From positions 1 through 64,000 of the forward strand of contig JAITLL010000031.1 of assembly GCA_031277915.1 (NCBI GenBank): a stretch of DNA of 64,000 bases, given 5' to 3'. The position numbers and the translations under genes were made by a program. Position 1 is the stretch's first letter. Every line of letters starts with the position of its first letter. Source of the stretch: Acinetobacter sp. (GTDB lineage: Bacteria > Pseudomonadota > Gammaproteobacteria > Pseudomonadales > Moraxellaceae). The notes under the pieces were generated by a model that was given only the letters and a program-made list of their open reading frames with translations, did not search any database and was not told the origin of the DNA. Shown here one piece after another: positions 1 to 9,215 of this stretch.

Positions 1-2205
1 CGGGTTGAGCCAAGCCACAGCTTGCTTCATAACACGTGCAGATTTCACAACCTGAGGTAAGAACATTTTGCCTGAACCGAACAAGTCACCAACCACGTTC
101 ATACCATCCATCAAAGCGCCTTCGATTACATCTAAAGGACGTTTTGCTTTGAGGCGAGCTTCTTCTGTATCTTGATCAATGTAAGTGGTAATACCTTTAA
201 CCAACGCATATTCAAGACGTTTTTCGACTGACTCATTACGCCATTCAAGGTTCTCAGCTTCTTTGGCAGCACCACCTTGTCCGCGATATTTTTCAGCGAC
301 TTCAAGCAATTTCTCAGTCGCAGCTTGACCAGATTCACCTTGGTTTTGGTTTAAGATGACATCTTCAACTGCTTCTTTTAGCTCGGCTGGAATATCATCA
401 TAAATGGCCATTTGACCGGCATTCACAATACCCATGGTCATGCCTTGCTTGATGGCATGGTACAAGAACACAGAGTGAATCGCTTCACGAACAGGCTCAT
501 TACCACGGAACGAGAATGAAACGTTCGATACACCACCAGAAATCATGGCGTGAGGTAAATTCTGTTTAATCCAACCTGTGGCTTCAATAAAATCGACGCC
601 ATAGTTATTGTGTTCTTCAATCCCTGTTGCCACCGCAAACACGTTCGGGTCAAAAATAATGTCTTCAGCAGGGAAGCCGACATCATTAACCAAAACATCA
701 TAAGAACGTTTACAGATTTCACGCTTACGTGCAGCAGTGTCGGCTTGTCCAGCTTCGTCAAATGCCATGACAATAATCGCAGCGCCATATTGACGACACA
801 GCCGAGCTTTTTCGACAAACTCGTCATAACCTTCTTTTAAGGAAATAGAGTTAACAACGGATTTACCTTGTACGCATTTTAAGCCTGCTTCAATGATTTC
901 CCATTTCGATGAGTCAATCATGATTGGCACACGTGAAATATCTGGCTCAGATGCCACAAGGTTTAAGAAATGTACCATCGCATTTTGCGAATCGAGCATC
1001 CCTTCATCCATGTTAATGTCGATAATTTGCGCACCAGCTTCCACTTGTTGCTGTGCAACTTCTAAAGCTTCGGCAAAGTTTTCTTCACGAATTAAGCGTA
1101 AGAATTTTTTTGAACCAGTAACGTTAGTACGTTCACCGACGTTTACGAAAAGTGAGTCATCATGAATATTAAATGGCTCTAAACCACTTAAACGGCAAGC
1201 AGGTACTGTTTCAGGTACTTGGCGAGGCGTAATATCTTTTACTGCATTGGCAATCGCACGAATATGATCTGGTGTCGTCCCACAGCAACCACCCGTAATA
1301 TTGATTAAGCCACTTTCAGCAAATTCTTTTAAGAAGGCAGCAGTTTGCTCTGGGGTTTCGTCATATCCACCAAATGCGTTTGGTAAGCCTGCATTTGGAT
1401 GCGCTGAAACAAAAGTATCGGCTACATCTGAAATGGTTTTTACGTGAGGACGCATGGCATCTGCACCAAGGGCACAGTTAAAACCAATTGAAAGTAAGTC
1501 ACCATGACGTACAGAGTTCCAGAATGCTTCGGCAGTTTGACCTGTTAAAGTACGACCCGATGCATCGGTAATGGTCCCTGAAATCATGAGTGGTAATTCA
1601 TGACCAATTTGCTTAAAGACTTCTTTCACTGCAAAAATTGCAGCTTTACAGTTTAATGTATCAAAAACGGTTTCAATCAGAAGGATATCTGCACCGCCTT
1701 CAATCAGTGCATGAGTTGCCTCAATATAGTTTTCTTTTAGCTCATCAAAAGTAATGTTACGAAAAGCAGGGTCATTTACATTCGGTGAAATTGAACAAGT
1801 ACGTGATGTTGGTCCAAGCACACCAGCAACAAAACGCGGTTTGTCTGGAGTTGAGTACTTTTCACAAGCTGCTTTGGCTAAACGTGCTGCTTCACGGTTA
1901 ATCTCTGGAACAAGATCTTCCATGTGGTAGTCAGACATTGAAACACGGGTGCCGTTAAAGCTGTTGGTCTCAATAATGTCTGCCCCAGCATCAAGATAAG
2001 CTTCATGAATGCTTTGAATGATTTGAGGTTGTGTCAAAACTAAAAGGTCATTATTACCTTTTAAGTCATGTGCCCAATCGGCAAAACGCTCACCACGGTA
2101 GTCAGCTTCTTCTAATTTATGGCGCTGGATCATGGTTCCCATAGCACCATCAATAATCAGAATGCGTTTAGCAAGAAGCGCTTTTAGGGTGGCAAGCGTA
2201 GACAT
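1..2205 (-). CDS. metH: Methionine synthase MetH, cobalamin-dependent (3' part cut by window edge)
   Basis: It transfers a methyl group from methyl-tetrahydrofolate through cobalamin to homocysteine, the last step of methionine synthesis, in the cytoplasm. The first 735 codons are present. The homocysteine-binding barrel is at about residues 1-325, with zinc-ligand cysteines near 241 (in [11 protein letters not shown]) and in GGCCGTTP near 307. The pterin-binding domain is at about 350-620 ([14 protein letters not shown]). The start of the cobalamin cap domain is at about 650-735 ([20 protein letters not shown]). The B12-binding DxHxxG motif and the reactivation domain lie beyond position 1. 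The start ATG follows a GGGG-rich ribosome site. I saw no cobalamin riboswitch in the short leader. Confidence 0.97.
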   Translation of the reverse strand, partial: MSTLATLKALLAKRILIIDGAMGTMIQRHKLEEADYRGERFADWAHDLKGNNDLLVLTQPQIIQSIHEAYLDAGADIIETNSFNGTRVSMSDYHMEDLVPEINREAARLAKAACEKYSTPDKPRFVAGVLGPTSRTCSISPNVNDPAFRNITFDELKENYIEATHALIEGGADILLIETVFDTLNCKAAIFAVKEVFKQIGHELPLMISGTITDASGRTLTGQTAEAFWNSVRHGDLLSIGFNCALGADAMRPHVKTISDVADTFVSAHPNAGLPNAFGGYDETPEQTAAFLKEFAESGLINITGGCCGTTPDHIRAIANAVKDITPRQVPETVPACRLSGLEPFNIHDDSLFVNVGERTNVTGSKKFLRLIREENFAEALEVAQQQVEAGAQIIDINMDEGMLDSQNAMVHFLNLVASEPDISRVPIMIDSSKWEIIEAGLKCVQGKSVVNSISLKEGYDEFVEKARLCRQYGAAIIVMAFDEAGQADTAARKREICKRSYDVLVNDVGFPAEDIIFDPNVFAVATGIEEHNNYGVDFIEATGWIKQNLPHAMISGGVSNVSFSFRGNEPVREAIHSVFLYHAIKQGMTMGIVNAGQMAIYDDIPAELKEAVEDVILNQNQGESGQAATEKLLEVAEKYRGQGGAAKEAENLEWRNESVEKRLEYALVKGITTYIDQDTEEARLKAKRPLDVIEGALMDGMNVVGDLFGSGKMFLPQVVKSARVMKQAVAWLNP

Positions 2206-2600
2206 AGAAAACCCCGATCTTTATACGAATTTAAAAATGCGGCGCTATTGTAACAGAATAGCAGCATAAATGATGACCTACCAAGATCATGAGTAAATGA
2301 GAAAAATATTAAAAAGAGGATACTTTTATGACAAAAAAAGACAAATTTTCATGAAATATTCATTAATTGATCATGATATTGAAATATTTCATGCCCAATA
2401 TGCCGAAATATTACAGTTGGTTTGTGTGAAAAATAGACATATGGGTCATTTTATTTATTTTTTTGCTGTAAAAATAAGCACAAAAGGAGTTCGTAAATAA
2501 TTAATTAAATTATTGTATTTTAATAATAAAATAAAAATTAGCGGGGAAAGGTGCATCAAATGAGGTCAAAATATAAAAAATTGACTTCATCAGGCGGCTC
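2206..2600. other. Intergenic region between divergent metH and pit
   Basis: This AT-rich stretch must hold both divergent promoters. A 67-codon open frame at 2297-2500 has no ribosome site, a lysine/isoleucine-rich composition typical of AT-rich noise, and no recognisable motif, so I do not call it. Beyond the PhoB-type box and the hairpin just before pit (listed separately) I see no structured element. Confidence 0.6.
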
Positions 2601-2620
2601 TTTGTCATATAATTGTCATA
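2601..2620 (+). promoter_or_regulatory. PhoB-type Pho box upstream of the phosphate transporter
   Basis: Two identical TTGTCAT heptamers at 2602-2608 and 2613-2619 lie in direct orientation with an 11-base period. This is the architecture of enterobacterial Pho boxes (CTGTCAT repeats every 11 bases). The site is about 50 bases before the pit start. The match is read from the sequence; control by PhoB is inferred from the site and the downstream gene. Confidence 0.75.
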
Positions 2621-2637
2621 ATTTAATTTAAGAATAC

Positions 2638-2657
2638 AGAGGATTTTATTATCCTCT
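2638..2657 (+). promoter_or_regulatory. 5' leader hairpin covering the purine-rich ribosome site of pit
   Basis: AGAGGAT at 2638-2644 pairs perfectly with ATCCTCT at 2651-2657 across a six-base loop. The only Shine-Dalgarno-like purine run before the pit ATG is inside the left arm. There is no U-run after it, so it is unlikely to be a terminator. A role in translation control is inference. Confidence 0.4.
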
Positions 2658-2667
2658 TACCGTCTGC

Positions 2668-4299
2668 ATGAATTCTAATCTACCCCCTGTTTCGGATTCA
2701 AAACTTGCGGCAAACCTGCAAGCAAAATCGACGAATGTACACGTCCCAACACCGAAATTTTTTATGCCGGTGTTTCTGACGATTATTGTTGCAACACTTA
2801 TTTATATTGGGTTTCAGGTTAGTGCTGATTTAGCGCATGTTCCTCCTTTGAGCCTTTATTCGGTTATTCTTTTATCTACTGCACTTTTCATTGCATTGGG
2901 CTTTGAATTTGTAAACGGTTTCCACGACACTGCGAATGCAGTTGCAACGGTCATTTATACAAATGCATTGCCTGCACCAGTTGCAGTCATGTGGGCTGGT
3001 TTTTGTAATTTTCTTGGGGTAATGGTCGCAAGTGGTGCTGTTGCTTATGGCATTATTGCATTGCTTCCTGTTGAATTGATCATGAATATGGGTAGCGGTA
3101 CTGGCTTTGCAATGGTTTTTGCATTGTTAATCGCTGCAATTCTTTGGAACCTTGGTACTTGGTTCTTAGGAATCCCAGCTTCTAGCTCACACACTTTGAT
3201 TGGTTCAATCTTGGGTGTGGGTATTATGAACCATATATTGAGTGCATCGACTGGCGTAACGACCAGTGGTGTAGATATGGATCAGGTGATTAAAGTAGGT
3301 AAGGCATTATTATTTTCACCTTTAATTGGTTTTGCTTTTGCAGCAATTTTATTCTTGTTGGTTAAAACTATTTTTAAACGCCAATTAGAATTATTCCAGC
3401 CACCTGAAGGTAATAAGCCACCACCAGCAATCATTCGTGCAATCTTAATCTTCACCTGTACAGGCGTAAGTTTTGCACATGGTTCTAATGATGGCCAAAA
3501 AGGTATGGGTCTCATCATGCTCATTTTGGTTGGTTTGGTACCGCTCGCTTATTCAATAAATAAAAACCTCGATACACAACAGGTTCAATCATTCCACCAG
3601 CTTTCATCTCAAACTGCTGTTTTGTTAAACCATAATCAGCAAGAGTTAAGTGATGAAAAAGCACGTGTTATTCTGACTAAATACATTCAAACCAAGCAAC
3701 AAACGCCTGACGTTGTACCTGCATTGGCAAGTATGACTGACCATTTAGGTACACGCGTTTCTAGCTATAGCAACTTAAAAGATATTCCAGAAGTTGCGAT
3801 TAGCGAGATTCGCAATGATATGTATTTAAGTACAACTACCTTTAAACGTTTGGATAAGGCAAATGCTTTACCAAAAATGGATCAAACACAGCAAAAGCTT
3901 GTGAAAGATTATCGTGGTAGTTTGGATTCATTCTTACAATACATTCCAAACTGGGTGAAAGTAGCAGTTGCTTTAGCGCTTGGCCTTGGCACAATGGTTG
4001 GCTGGAAACGTATTGTTGTGACCGTAGGTGAGCGTATTGGTAAACACCATATGACTTATGGTCAAGGTATGTCTGCTGAACTTATTGCAATGAGTACTAT
4101 TGCAGCAGCAGATGGTTTAGGTATGCCAGTTTCAACAACACACGTTTTAAACAGTGCTGTTGCAGGTACGATGGTTGCAAATAAATCAGGCCTAAACTTC
4201 AATACCATTAAGACAATTTTATCAGCTTGGATATTTACTTTACCTGCGACAATCTGTTTATCAGGTGGTTTATATTGGTTGTTCTTACAGTTTGTATAA
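2668..4299 (+). CDS. pitA: PiT-family inorganic phosphate transporter
   Basis: Low-affinity phosphate (metal-phosphate) symporter of the inner membrane. The 543-residue protein carries the two PiT signature repeats: GFHDTANA at 84-91 and FAHGSNDGQKGMG near 267-279. A late helix has the family motif GMPVSTTHVLNSAVAG. A long hydrophilic segment, roughly residues 300-420, splits the two membrane halves, as in PitA. Several hydrophobic helices precede and follow it. A Pho box lies just upstream, which is unusual for a transporter classically regarded as constitutive. The ATG lacks a well-spaced ribosome site; the purine run upstream is within a hairpin. A U-tailed hairpin follows the stop. Confidence 0.95.
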   Translation: MNSNLPPVSDSKLAANLQAKSTNVHVPTPKFFMPVFLTIIVATLIYIGFQVSADLAHVPPLSLYSVILLSTALFIALGFEFVNGFHDTANAVATVIYTNALPAPVAVMWAGFCNFLGVMVASGAVAYGIIALLPVELIMNMGSGTGFAMVFALLIAAILWNLGTWFLGIPASSSHTLIGSILGVGIMNHILSASTGVTTSGVDMDQVIKVGKALLFSPLIGFAFAAILFLLVKTIFKRQLELFQPPEGNKPPPAIIRAILIFTCTGVSFAHGSNDGQKGMGLIMLILVGLVPLAYSINKNLDTQQVQSFHQLSSQTAVLLNHNQQELSDEKARVILTKYIQTKQQTPDVVPALASMTDHLGTRVSSYSNLKDIPEVAISEIRNDMYLSTTTFKRLDKANALPKMDQTQQKLVKDYRGSLDSFLQYIPNWVKVAVALALGLGTMVGWKRIVVTVGERIGKHHMTYGQGMSAELIAMSTIAAADGLGMPVSTTHVLNSAVAGTMVANKSGLNFNTIKTILSAWIFTLPATICLSGGLYWLFLQFV

Positions 4300-4314
4300 G
4301 CTGTCTGTTTAAAT

Positions 4315-4346
4315 AAAAAAAGCCACTCTTATTAGTGGCTTTTTTA
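4315..4346 (+). terminator. Rho-independent terminator after pit
   Basis: AAAAAAGCCACT pairs with AGTGGCTTTTTT across a six-base loop, 15 bases after the stop. The A-run/T-run flanks make it usable in either direction. Confidence 0.85.
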
Positions 4347-4461
4347 TTTGTATATTTCAGAAAAAGATCGCTTTTTTCAGGTAAATTCAGTAAAGAATGA
4401 ATGATTATTGCAAACACTTAGTGCTGAGTGATTAGTTCAAAAAATTACGAAAGGATATAGC

Positions 4462-5796
4462 ATGAAAACGGTTCAACTCGATCAACTAAAACAACAGTTT
4501 CCACTTATTCAAACATTACAAGATTATCAAGAAACATTTTGGTTTAACCCGAACCGTTATCCTTTAAAAGAAGCTCTGGCAAAAGTTGGACTTACAGAGC
4601 AAGATGCAAAAGATGCCGAGGCAAGGCTAGAACGTTTTGCACCTTACTTGGCAAAAGTATTTCCGGAAACTCAAGCACAGCATGGAAAAATTGAATCAGA
4701 GTTAGTTGAAATTGCAAACATGCAACACGCTCTATTTATAGAAAAACAACAGAGACTTACAGGGAAACTTTGGTTAAAAAAAGATAGTCATTTACCTATT
4801 TCAGGTTCAATCAAGGCGCGTGGGGGCATTTATGAAGTTCTGGCACATGCTGAAAAACTAGCAATTGAGGCAGGGCTTATCAAGTTAGAAGATGATTACA
4901 GTAAACTCGACCAAGACGCATTTCGGACGTTCTTTTCTAAGTACCAAATTGCGGTAGGTTCTACAGGTAACCTTGGTTTATCTATTGGCATTATGAGTGC
5001 GAAGCTTGGGTTTAGAGTGTCGGTGCATATGTCTGCCGATGCAAGACAATGGAAAAAGGATAAGCTGCGCTCACTGGGTGTAAATGTCGTGGAATATGCC
5101 AGTGACTATGGCGTTGCTGTAGAGCAAGGCCGTAAGGCTGCTGAGCAAGATCCATTTTGTTTTTTCATTGATGATGAGAATTCGACGACTCTGTTTTTAG
5201 GTTACGCAGTTGCGGGCTTACGTTTAAAAGAACAATTTGAGCAAAAGCAGATTAGAGTAGATGCAGAACATCCTTTATTCGTATATTTACCATGTGGTGT
5301 AGGTGGTGGGCCGGGTGGTGTAAGTTTTGGGCTTAAACTTGCTTTTGGTGAGCATGTTCACTGCATTTTTGCAGAGCCGACTCATTCTCCGTGTATGTTA
5401 CTTGGTGTTTATACAGGTTTGCATGATCAGATTTCAGTAAATGACATTGGTTTAGATAACATCACTGCGGCAGATGGTCTGGCTGTTGGTCGTGCTTCTG
5501 GTTTTGTAGGACGTGCTATGCAGCAGTTAATTGATGGTTATTACACGATTCACGATGAATGTTTATATGAGCTGATTACACTTTTAGATCAAACTGAAAA
5601 TATTCAACTTGAACCCTCGGCTGTGGCAGGCATGATGGGGCCATATTATGTACAAGCTACTCTCGATTATTTAGCTTTACATCAATTGTCAGTTGATCAG
5701 TTACAGCAGGCAACACATGTGGTCTGGGCAACAGGAGGAGGAATGGTACCTTCTGATGAAATGCAAAAATATTTAACTTACAACCAAAGTAAATAG
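4462..5796 (+). CDS. dsdA: D-serine ammonia-lyase (D-serine dehydratase)
   Basis: PLP enzyme that converts D-serine to pyruvate and ammonia, giving D-serine tolerance and use as carbon or nitrogen source. At 444 residues it is close to the E. coli enzyme (442) and recognisable along its whole length. The PLP lysine is K118 in SGSIKARGG. The phosphate-binding glycine loop is CGVGGGPGG near 280. The start is preceded by AAAGGA at good spacing. There is no dsdC regulator or dsdX permease next to it, so it stands as a single gene between two terminators. Confidence 0.96.
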   Translation: MKTVQLDQLKQQFPLIQTLQDYQETFWFNPNRYPLKEALAKVGLTEQDAKDAEARLERFAPYLAKVFPETQAQHGKIESELVEIANMQHALFIEKQQRLTGKLWLKKDSHLPISGSIKARGGIYEVLAHAEKLAIEAGLIKLEDDYSKLDQDAFRTFFSKYQIAVGSTGNLGLSIGIMSAKLGFRVSVHMSADARQWKKDKLRSLGVNVVEYASDYGVAVEQGRKAAEQDPFCFFIDDENSTTLFLGYAVAGLRLKEQFEQKQIRVDAEHPLFVYLPCGVGGGPGGVSFGLKLAFGEHVHCIFAEPTHSPCMLLGVYTGLHDQISVNDIGLDNITAADGLAVGRASGFVGRAMQQLIDGYYTIHDECLYELITLLDQTENIQLEPSAVAGMMGPYYVQATLDYLALHQLSVDQLQQATHVVWATGGGMVPSDEMQKYLTYNQSK

Positions 5797-5805
5797 TTAG
5801 GTACT

Positions 5806-5834
5806 AAAAAAGCCCAATTCTAAAATTGGGCTTT
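5806..5834. terminator. Bidirectional terminator between dsdA and the convergent gene
   Basis: AAAGCCCAATT pairs with AATTGGGCTTT (11 bp) around a four-base loop, flanked by an A-run on the left. It sits between two convergent stop codons 45 bases apart. Confidence 0.8.
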
Positions 5835-5841
5835 AACTCTA

Positions 5842-7389
5842 TTATTTCTTAGAAAATTTTCCAAAGGGAAGTTTCTCGGCTGCAAATCCATAGATCGCAG
5901 CAAAAGGAAGTGCAGTACGTGCTAAATAAGCAACACGCCATAGTCCACCGTGATTTGCGCCTTCCATCATTAATTCTAAAGGATGTTCGAGTACAGTTTC
6001 AGGGTTTGCTACAGAAGATTCATTTCTTAAGTCATGAATCCAGAGGGCTGCCATAATCGCATTGGTGGTTTCTGGGCTAAATGCTTCTACATCAAAAAGT
6101 TCAGCGCCATTAAATGCGGCTTTAAGAAGCGGATTTTTAGTCACTGAATGAGTTGTAGTAGAAGGAGCGATATTAATGCTTACACGTTGTCCATGATGAC
6201 GAGCAAGCGTTGCACGCCATTGTTGAATACGTTTTGCCAAAGCATAGTTTGGCCCTTGTTCAACTACTAAACAGTCTGCAATGCCATATGTTTTACCATT
6301 TTCACTGGTAATTAGATCTTGATAAGGTACTTGAAAAAAGCGCTTAAGCGATAGGGTAGAAATACCTTTGGCAGCCATTTTCTGTATTTGTGAGCGAGAT
6401 CTAAATTTCTCTTGAGCAGCCTCTGCAACTTCTTTCGGTACGGCATAGACATCGGTTGGGGTACACATAAACATTAAACTTGTATCAGATTTATGTTCAC
6501 TCACATATTGCATAATACTGTCCATTGCCATTGAGACACGGACATGTTTTTCCCCATCTAAATAAGCAATTGCAGCCAAATCTAATTTTTGCGGAAATTG
6601 AACTAACCACTGGGCAATTTCTGGTAGTTGGGTCAGTAAATTGGCACCCAATTGATCTTTTAATTCAGAGGCTTTTGCTGATGAGTCAATTGATTCGATA
6701 CTTGGGGCAATAAGTGTGGCATTTCCTTTTTGAATCGTATTTAAAATTTTACCCCAGACACGCGAATTCGGTAAATCGACTGCAATAATATTGGCTTTCC
6801 ATTTTGCTAACCAAGGTAAGGGGCCAGCTTCTGATGCTGCACCAAATAGCACCATGGTACGGTCAGATAAATCAAACCATTCAGGGTGAGCAGCGGCTTC
6901 ACGTAAAGCTTTTGCATGACTAGGTTCAATAATGCCCGCATTTTCCCATTTTTGAATTTGATCAAGTAAGCTCTGTCCACTTAGTTTTTGCCCTTTATAA
7001 GGAACATACCATTCAGGGCCTGCTTCGCTTTCGCCTTTAAATTTTACTGTATTTAAAGGGGTAGAAGGGGTTATATGAACTGCATCTTTTAATAGATAGT
7101 GTTTACCATCGCGGAAATAGTCAAAAAGATGATGGGCCTTATGCAAACCCTGTTTTGCAATGGTAATCGGATTGTTGCTATTAGAGAGCCCATGCTGAAC
7201 AAGTGATTTAAAGTATGTTGGATAATTTTTCCGCCAGTTTTTTTCAGTCAAAATCTGTTGAGCAGTTTTATTATCTACAATAGATAAAGCTTCTGACAAA
7301 ATCTCTTGGCCTGTTCGAGAAGTACTTTGCTTTTTTGTTGAAGTGTGTATCGGAAATTGTAGACCTTCGTCTGGACTCTGGCTGGGCAT
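5842..7389 (-). CDS. Unrecognised 515-residue Rossmann-like protein
   Basis: I cannot assign a function. The middle of the protein reads like a dinucleotide- or nucleotide-binding Rossmann unit: TMVLFGAASEAGPLPWLAKW followed by ANIIAVDLPNSRVWGKIL (about residues 180-220), a glycine-rich turn and then an acidic-ended strand. The C-terminal 50 residues include a hydrophobic patch (RVAYLARTALPFAAIYGFAA) and a basic tail. There is no signal peptide. An in-frame GTG four codons upstream (7399-7401) could start the frame, but the ATG at 7387-7389 has an AGTGAGA ribosome site six bases away, so I chose it. It is a stand-alone gene with a terminator at its 3' end. Confidence 0.8.
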   Translation of the reverse strand: MPSQSPDEGLQFPIHTSTKKQSTSRTGQEILSEALSIVDNKTAQQILTEKNWRKNYPTYFKSLVQHGLSNSNNPITIAKQGLHKAHHLFDYFRDGKHYLLKDAVHITPSTPLNTVKFKGESEAGPEWYVPYKGQKLSGQSLLDQIQKWENAGIIEPSHAKALREAAAHPEWFDLSDRTMVLFGAASEAGPLPWLAKWKANIIAVDLPNSRVWGKILNTIQKGNATLIAPSIESIDSSAKASELKDQLGANLLTQLPEIAQWLVQFPQKLDLAAIAYLDGEKHVRVSMAMDSIMQYVSEHKSDTSLMFMCTPTDVYAVPKEVAEAAQEKFRSRSQIQKMAAKGISTLSLKRFFQVPYQDLITSENGKTYGIADCLVVEQGPNYALAKRIQQWRATLARHHGQRVSINIAPSTTTHSVTKNPLLKAAFNGAELFDVEAFSPETTNAIMAALWIHDLRNESSVANPETVLEHPLELMMEGANHGGLWRVAYLARTALPFAAIYGFAAEKLPFGKFSKK

Positions 7390-7927
7390 AAAATATCTCA
7401 CTTGTATGATAGTATTAATATACAGGTGTATACATTATCTATGCCAATTAAAAGAAACGAGTGGCAATAACTGACAAAATGAAATTAAATTATTTTTGTG
7501 ACAGAGGTGGTTTGAGTGGTTTTTTATGATAATTTGATCTCATTTTTACCTTAATTTTTTTCACATTTTTAGAACATTTTTATAGACTTACGTTACATAA
7601 ATGATTATTTTGTATAGACAGAATTTATCAGGTCTAAGCTGAATATAAAATGTTCAAAATGTATCAATAAAAAAGATACGATGATGAGTAAAAACTAGAC
7701 TTTTTTGTTAAATGATAAGAAAAGTCAAACTGAATAAGAAAGAATTGGGGTGAAACTAGATGGAAGACAACGTAAGATTGTCTTTTAAAAATCTTGGGGA
7801 TATGGTGATTTTTTACATCATAATTTTCTAGTTTCATCCCATCTAATTTTGGGTGAAACCCTCCACGCAAGCTGTAGATCATCTTTCCAAAAGGTAAGAT
7901 TAATTCATTTGCAGTCTATCTAAACCT
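7390..7927. other. 538-base AT-rich intergenic region with no protein gene
   Basis: Apart from the branched inverted-repeat element at 7747-7859 I see nothing coding here. The 72-codon frame at 7664-7882 (minus) runs straight through the inverted repeats and lacks a ribosome site. Confidence 0.6.
7747..7859. other. Branched inverted-repeat element, candidate structured RNA or relic of a small mobile element
   Basis: An outer 14-bp stem joins GGGGTGAAACTAGA (7747-7760) to TCTAGTTTCATCCC (7827-7840), with one G-U pair. Inside are two further 7-bp hairpins: AAGACAA/TTGTCTT (7764-7770 with 7778-7784) and AAAAATC/GATTTTT (7787-7793 with 7807-7813). A third copy GGGTGAAAC at 7851-7859 can pair with the same GTTTCATCCC, so two mutually exclusive folds exist. 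The pairing is seen directly. Whether it is transcribed is unknown. Confidence 0.5.
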
Positions 7928-8092
7928 TTAACAACGACCTTTCTTGGCTTGGCCTGGGGGACAAAAATCTCCAGGATGATTGTGATAAGGTGAATCTGGA
8001 TCAACTACAACACTGCCAGCAGGTGTATAAACTGCACAAGCTGACAGTGATATTGTAAGAATTGCTGCCGAGCAAAGAAGTAATGCTTTCAT
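7928..8092 (-). CDS. Small lipoprotein of 54 residues
   Basis: Hypothetical lipoprotein. The N-terminus has a lysine, a hydrophobic run and a clear lipobox SLSAC, with acylated cysteine C19. About 35 mature residues follow, proline- and glycine-rich, ending with a cysteine-containing tail (DFCPPGQAKKGRC). I chose the ATG at 8090-8092 because AGTGAGA sits six bases upstream; an in-frame ATG seven codons earlier lacks such a site. It is probably anchored in the periplasm or outer membrane. Function is unknown. Confidence 0.75.
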   Translation of the reverse strand: MKALLLCSAAILTISLSACAVYTPAGSVVVDPDSPYHNHPGDFCPPGQAKKGRC

Positions 8093-8204
8093 ATTGTTCT
8101 CACTTTTTATCATTCTCCCTTTTACTATTGAGTATAGAAATTATTAGATTGTTTTTCGATCTATTTTTAGTTAAGAAATATCAACACTACAAAATAGTTT
8201 TAAT

Positions 8205-9215
8205 CTATTCTGGTGTACGGAAAATTGTTCGAAATCCCACATGGGTCGTGGCCAAATCAAAATCTTGGGGATAGCGACTACTATTGCGATAACGTGAACA
8301 GTAATTTTCAGCACACAAAAATGAACCTCCTTTAATCACATATTGGGTACTGCTGATTTCTTTTTGCCTTAAATCAGAATAATTACCCATATGTTGATCA
8401 TGCGCGCCTTGATAGGGAGAAGATGTCCATTCCCAAACATTTCCAATCATATCGAATAATTTAAAGCCGTTGGGTTTAAAGCAGCCGACTGGAGCAACAC
8501 CAGTAAAATGGTCTTGGTTCAGATTTTCAAAAGGGAATGCACCTTGCCAATAATTTGCTTGTGGATGCTGATGCTCATCGGTAGGTGCTTGGTGTAAAGG
8601 TGTGTCAGTTTGTGAGTTTGCTTTAGCCGCATATTCCCATTCAAGTTCAGTGGGTAAATCACGTCCTAGCCAAACTGCATAATGTTCAGCATCATTTTTT
8701 GTTACGTAGCGTACGGGTTCATGAGGATTAGGTGGAGTTCCATTTTTACCGTTTGGAGTTTTCCATGTGTATCCCGATTTGAGTTGCCACCATTGCTGTG
8801 GATGATGTGGGTCAGGAGAAAAAACAGCAGCCTGTTTTTGTTTTTCAGCATCAGTCATATAGCCAGTTGCTTTTATAAAGCTTGCAAACTGAGCGACAGT
8901 AACCTCAGTTTGATCGATCCAGAAGCCTTTGACGTCTCGCTGTTTTTTCCCGAAATTAAGTTCATCTGGATAAGCTTTTTCAGAACCAAAATTAAAATGA
9001 CCATCTGAAATGAACACCATTCCAGCGGTTGTATTTTTAAGCCAACCTGAGGGAAGACCTGTATAACTTTGACACTGTTCAATAGAACCCAAAGCAGCCG
9101 ATGGGTTGGCTTGCTTGGGTACAACTGTTTTCGTGTCAGATAGATGTTCAGACTTATTACAACCTGTGATGAACAACAGACTGATTGTAGTGCTTAAAAC
9201 CAGTTTAAATTTCAT
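8205..9215 (-). CDS. Formylglycine-generating enzyme family lipoprotein (sulfatase activator)
   Basis: SUMF1/FGE-type protein expected to convert the active-site cysteine of a sulfatase to formylglycine. The 336-residue product has a lipoprotein signal with C19 in FITGCN. The FGE fold then runs from about residue 65 to the end (TEVTVAQFASFI, LPTELEWEYAA, GNVWEWTSSPY, HVGFRT). The catalytic cysteine pair of aerobic FGEs is present as C301 and C306 in GGSFLCAENYCSRYR, with the family's five-residue spacing. Its ATG overlaps the TGA of the upstream sulfatase gene in an ATGA junction, implying translational coupling with its probable substrate. The predicted export is unusual, since most bacterial FGEs act in the cytoplasm. 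Confidence 0.9.
   Translation of the reverse strand: MKFKLVLSTTISLLFITGCNKSEHLSDTKTVVPKQANPSAALGSIEQCQSYTGLPSGWLKNTTAGMVFISDGHFNFGSEKAYPDELNFGKKQRDVKGFWIDQTEVTVAQFASFIKATGYMTDAEKQKQAAVFSPDPHHPQQWWQLKSGYTWKTPNGKNGTPPNPHEPVRYVTKNDAEHYAVWLGRDLPTELEWEYAAKANSQTDTPLHQAPTDEHQHPQANYWQGAFPFENLNQDHFTGVAPVGCFKPNGFKLFDMIGNVWEWTSSPYQGAHDQHMGNYSDLRQKEISSTQYVIKGGSFLCAENYCSRYRNSSRYPQDFDLATTHVGFRTIFRTPE

Noticed and set aside
2206-2300. Cobalamin or SAM riboswitch before metH
   Set aside because: The leader is short and I could not find the conserved boxes or multi-helix layout of either class.
2297-2500. 67-codon open frame upstream of pit
   Set aside because: No ribosome site, amino-acid composition of AT-rich noise, and it lies in the shared promoter region of two divergent genes.
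7664-7882. 72-codon minus-strand frame
   Set aside because: It runs through the inverted repeats of the structured element and has no ribosome site or recognisable motif.
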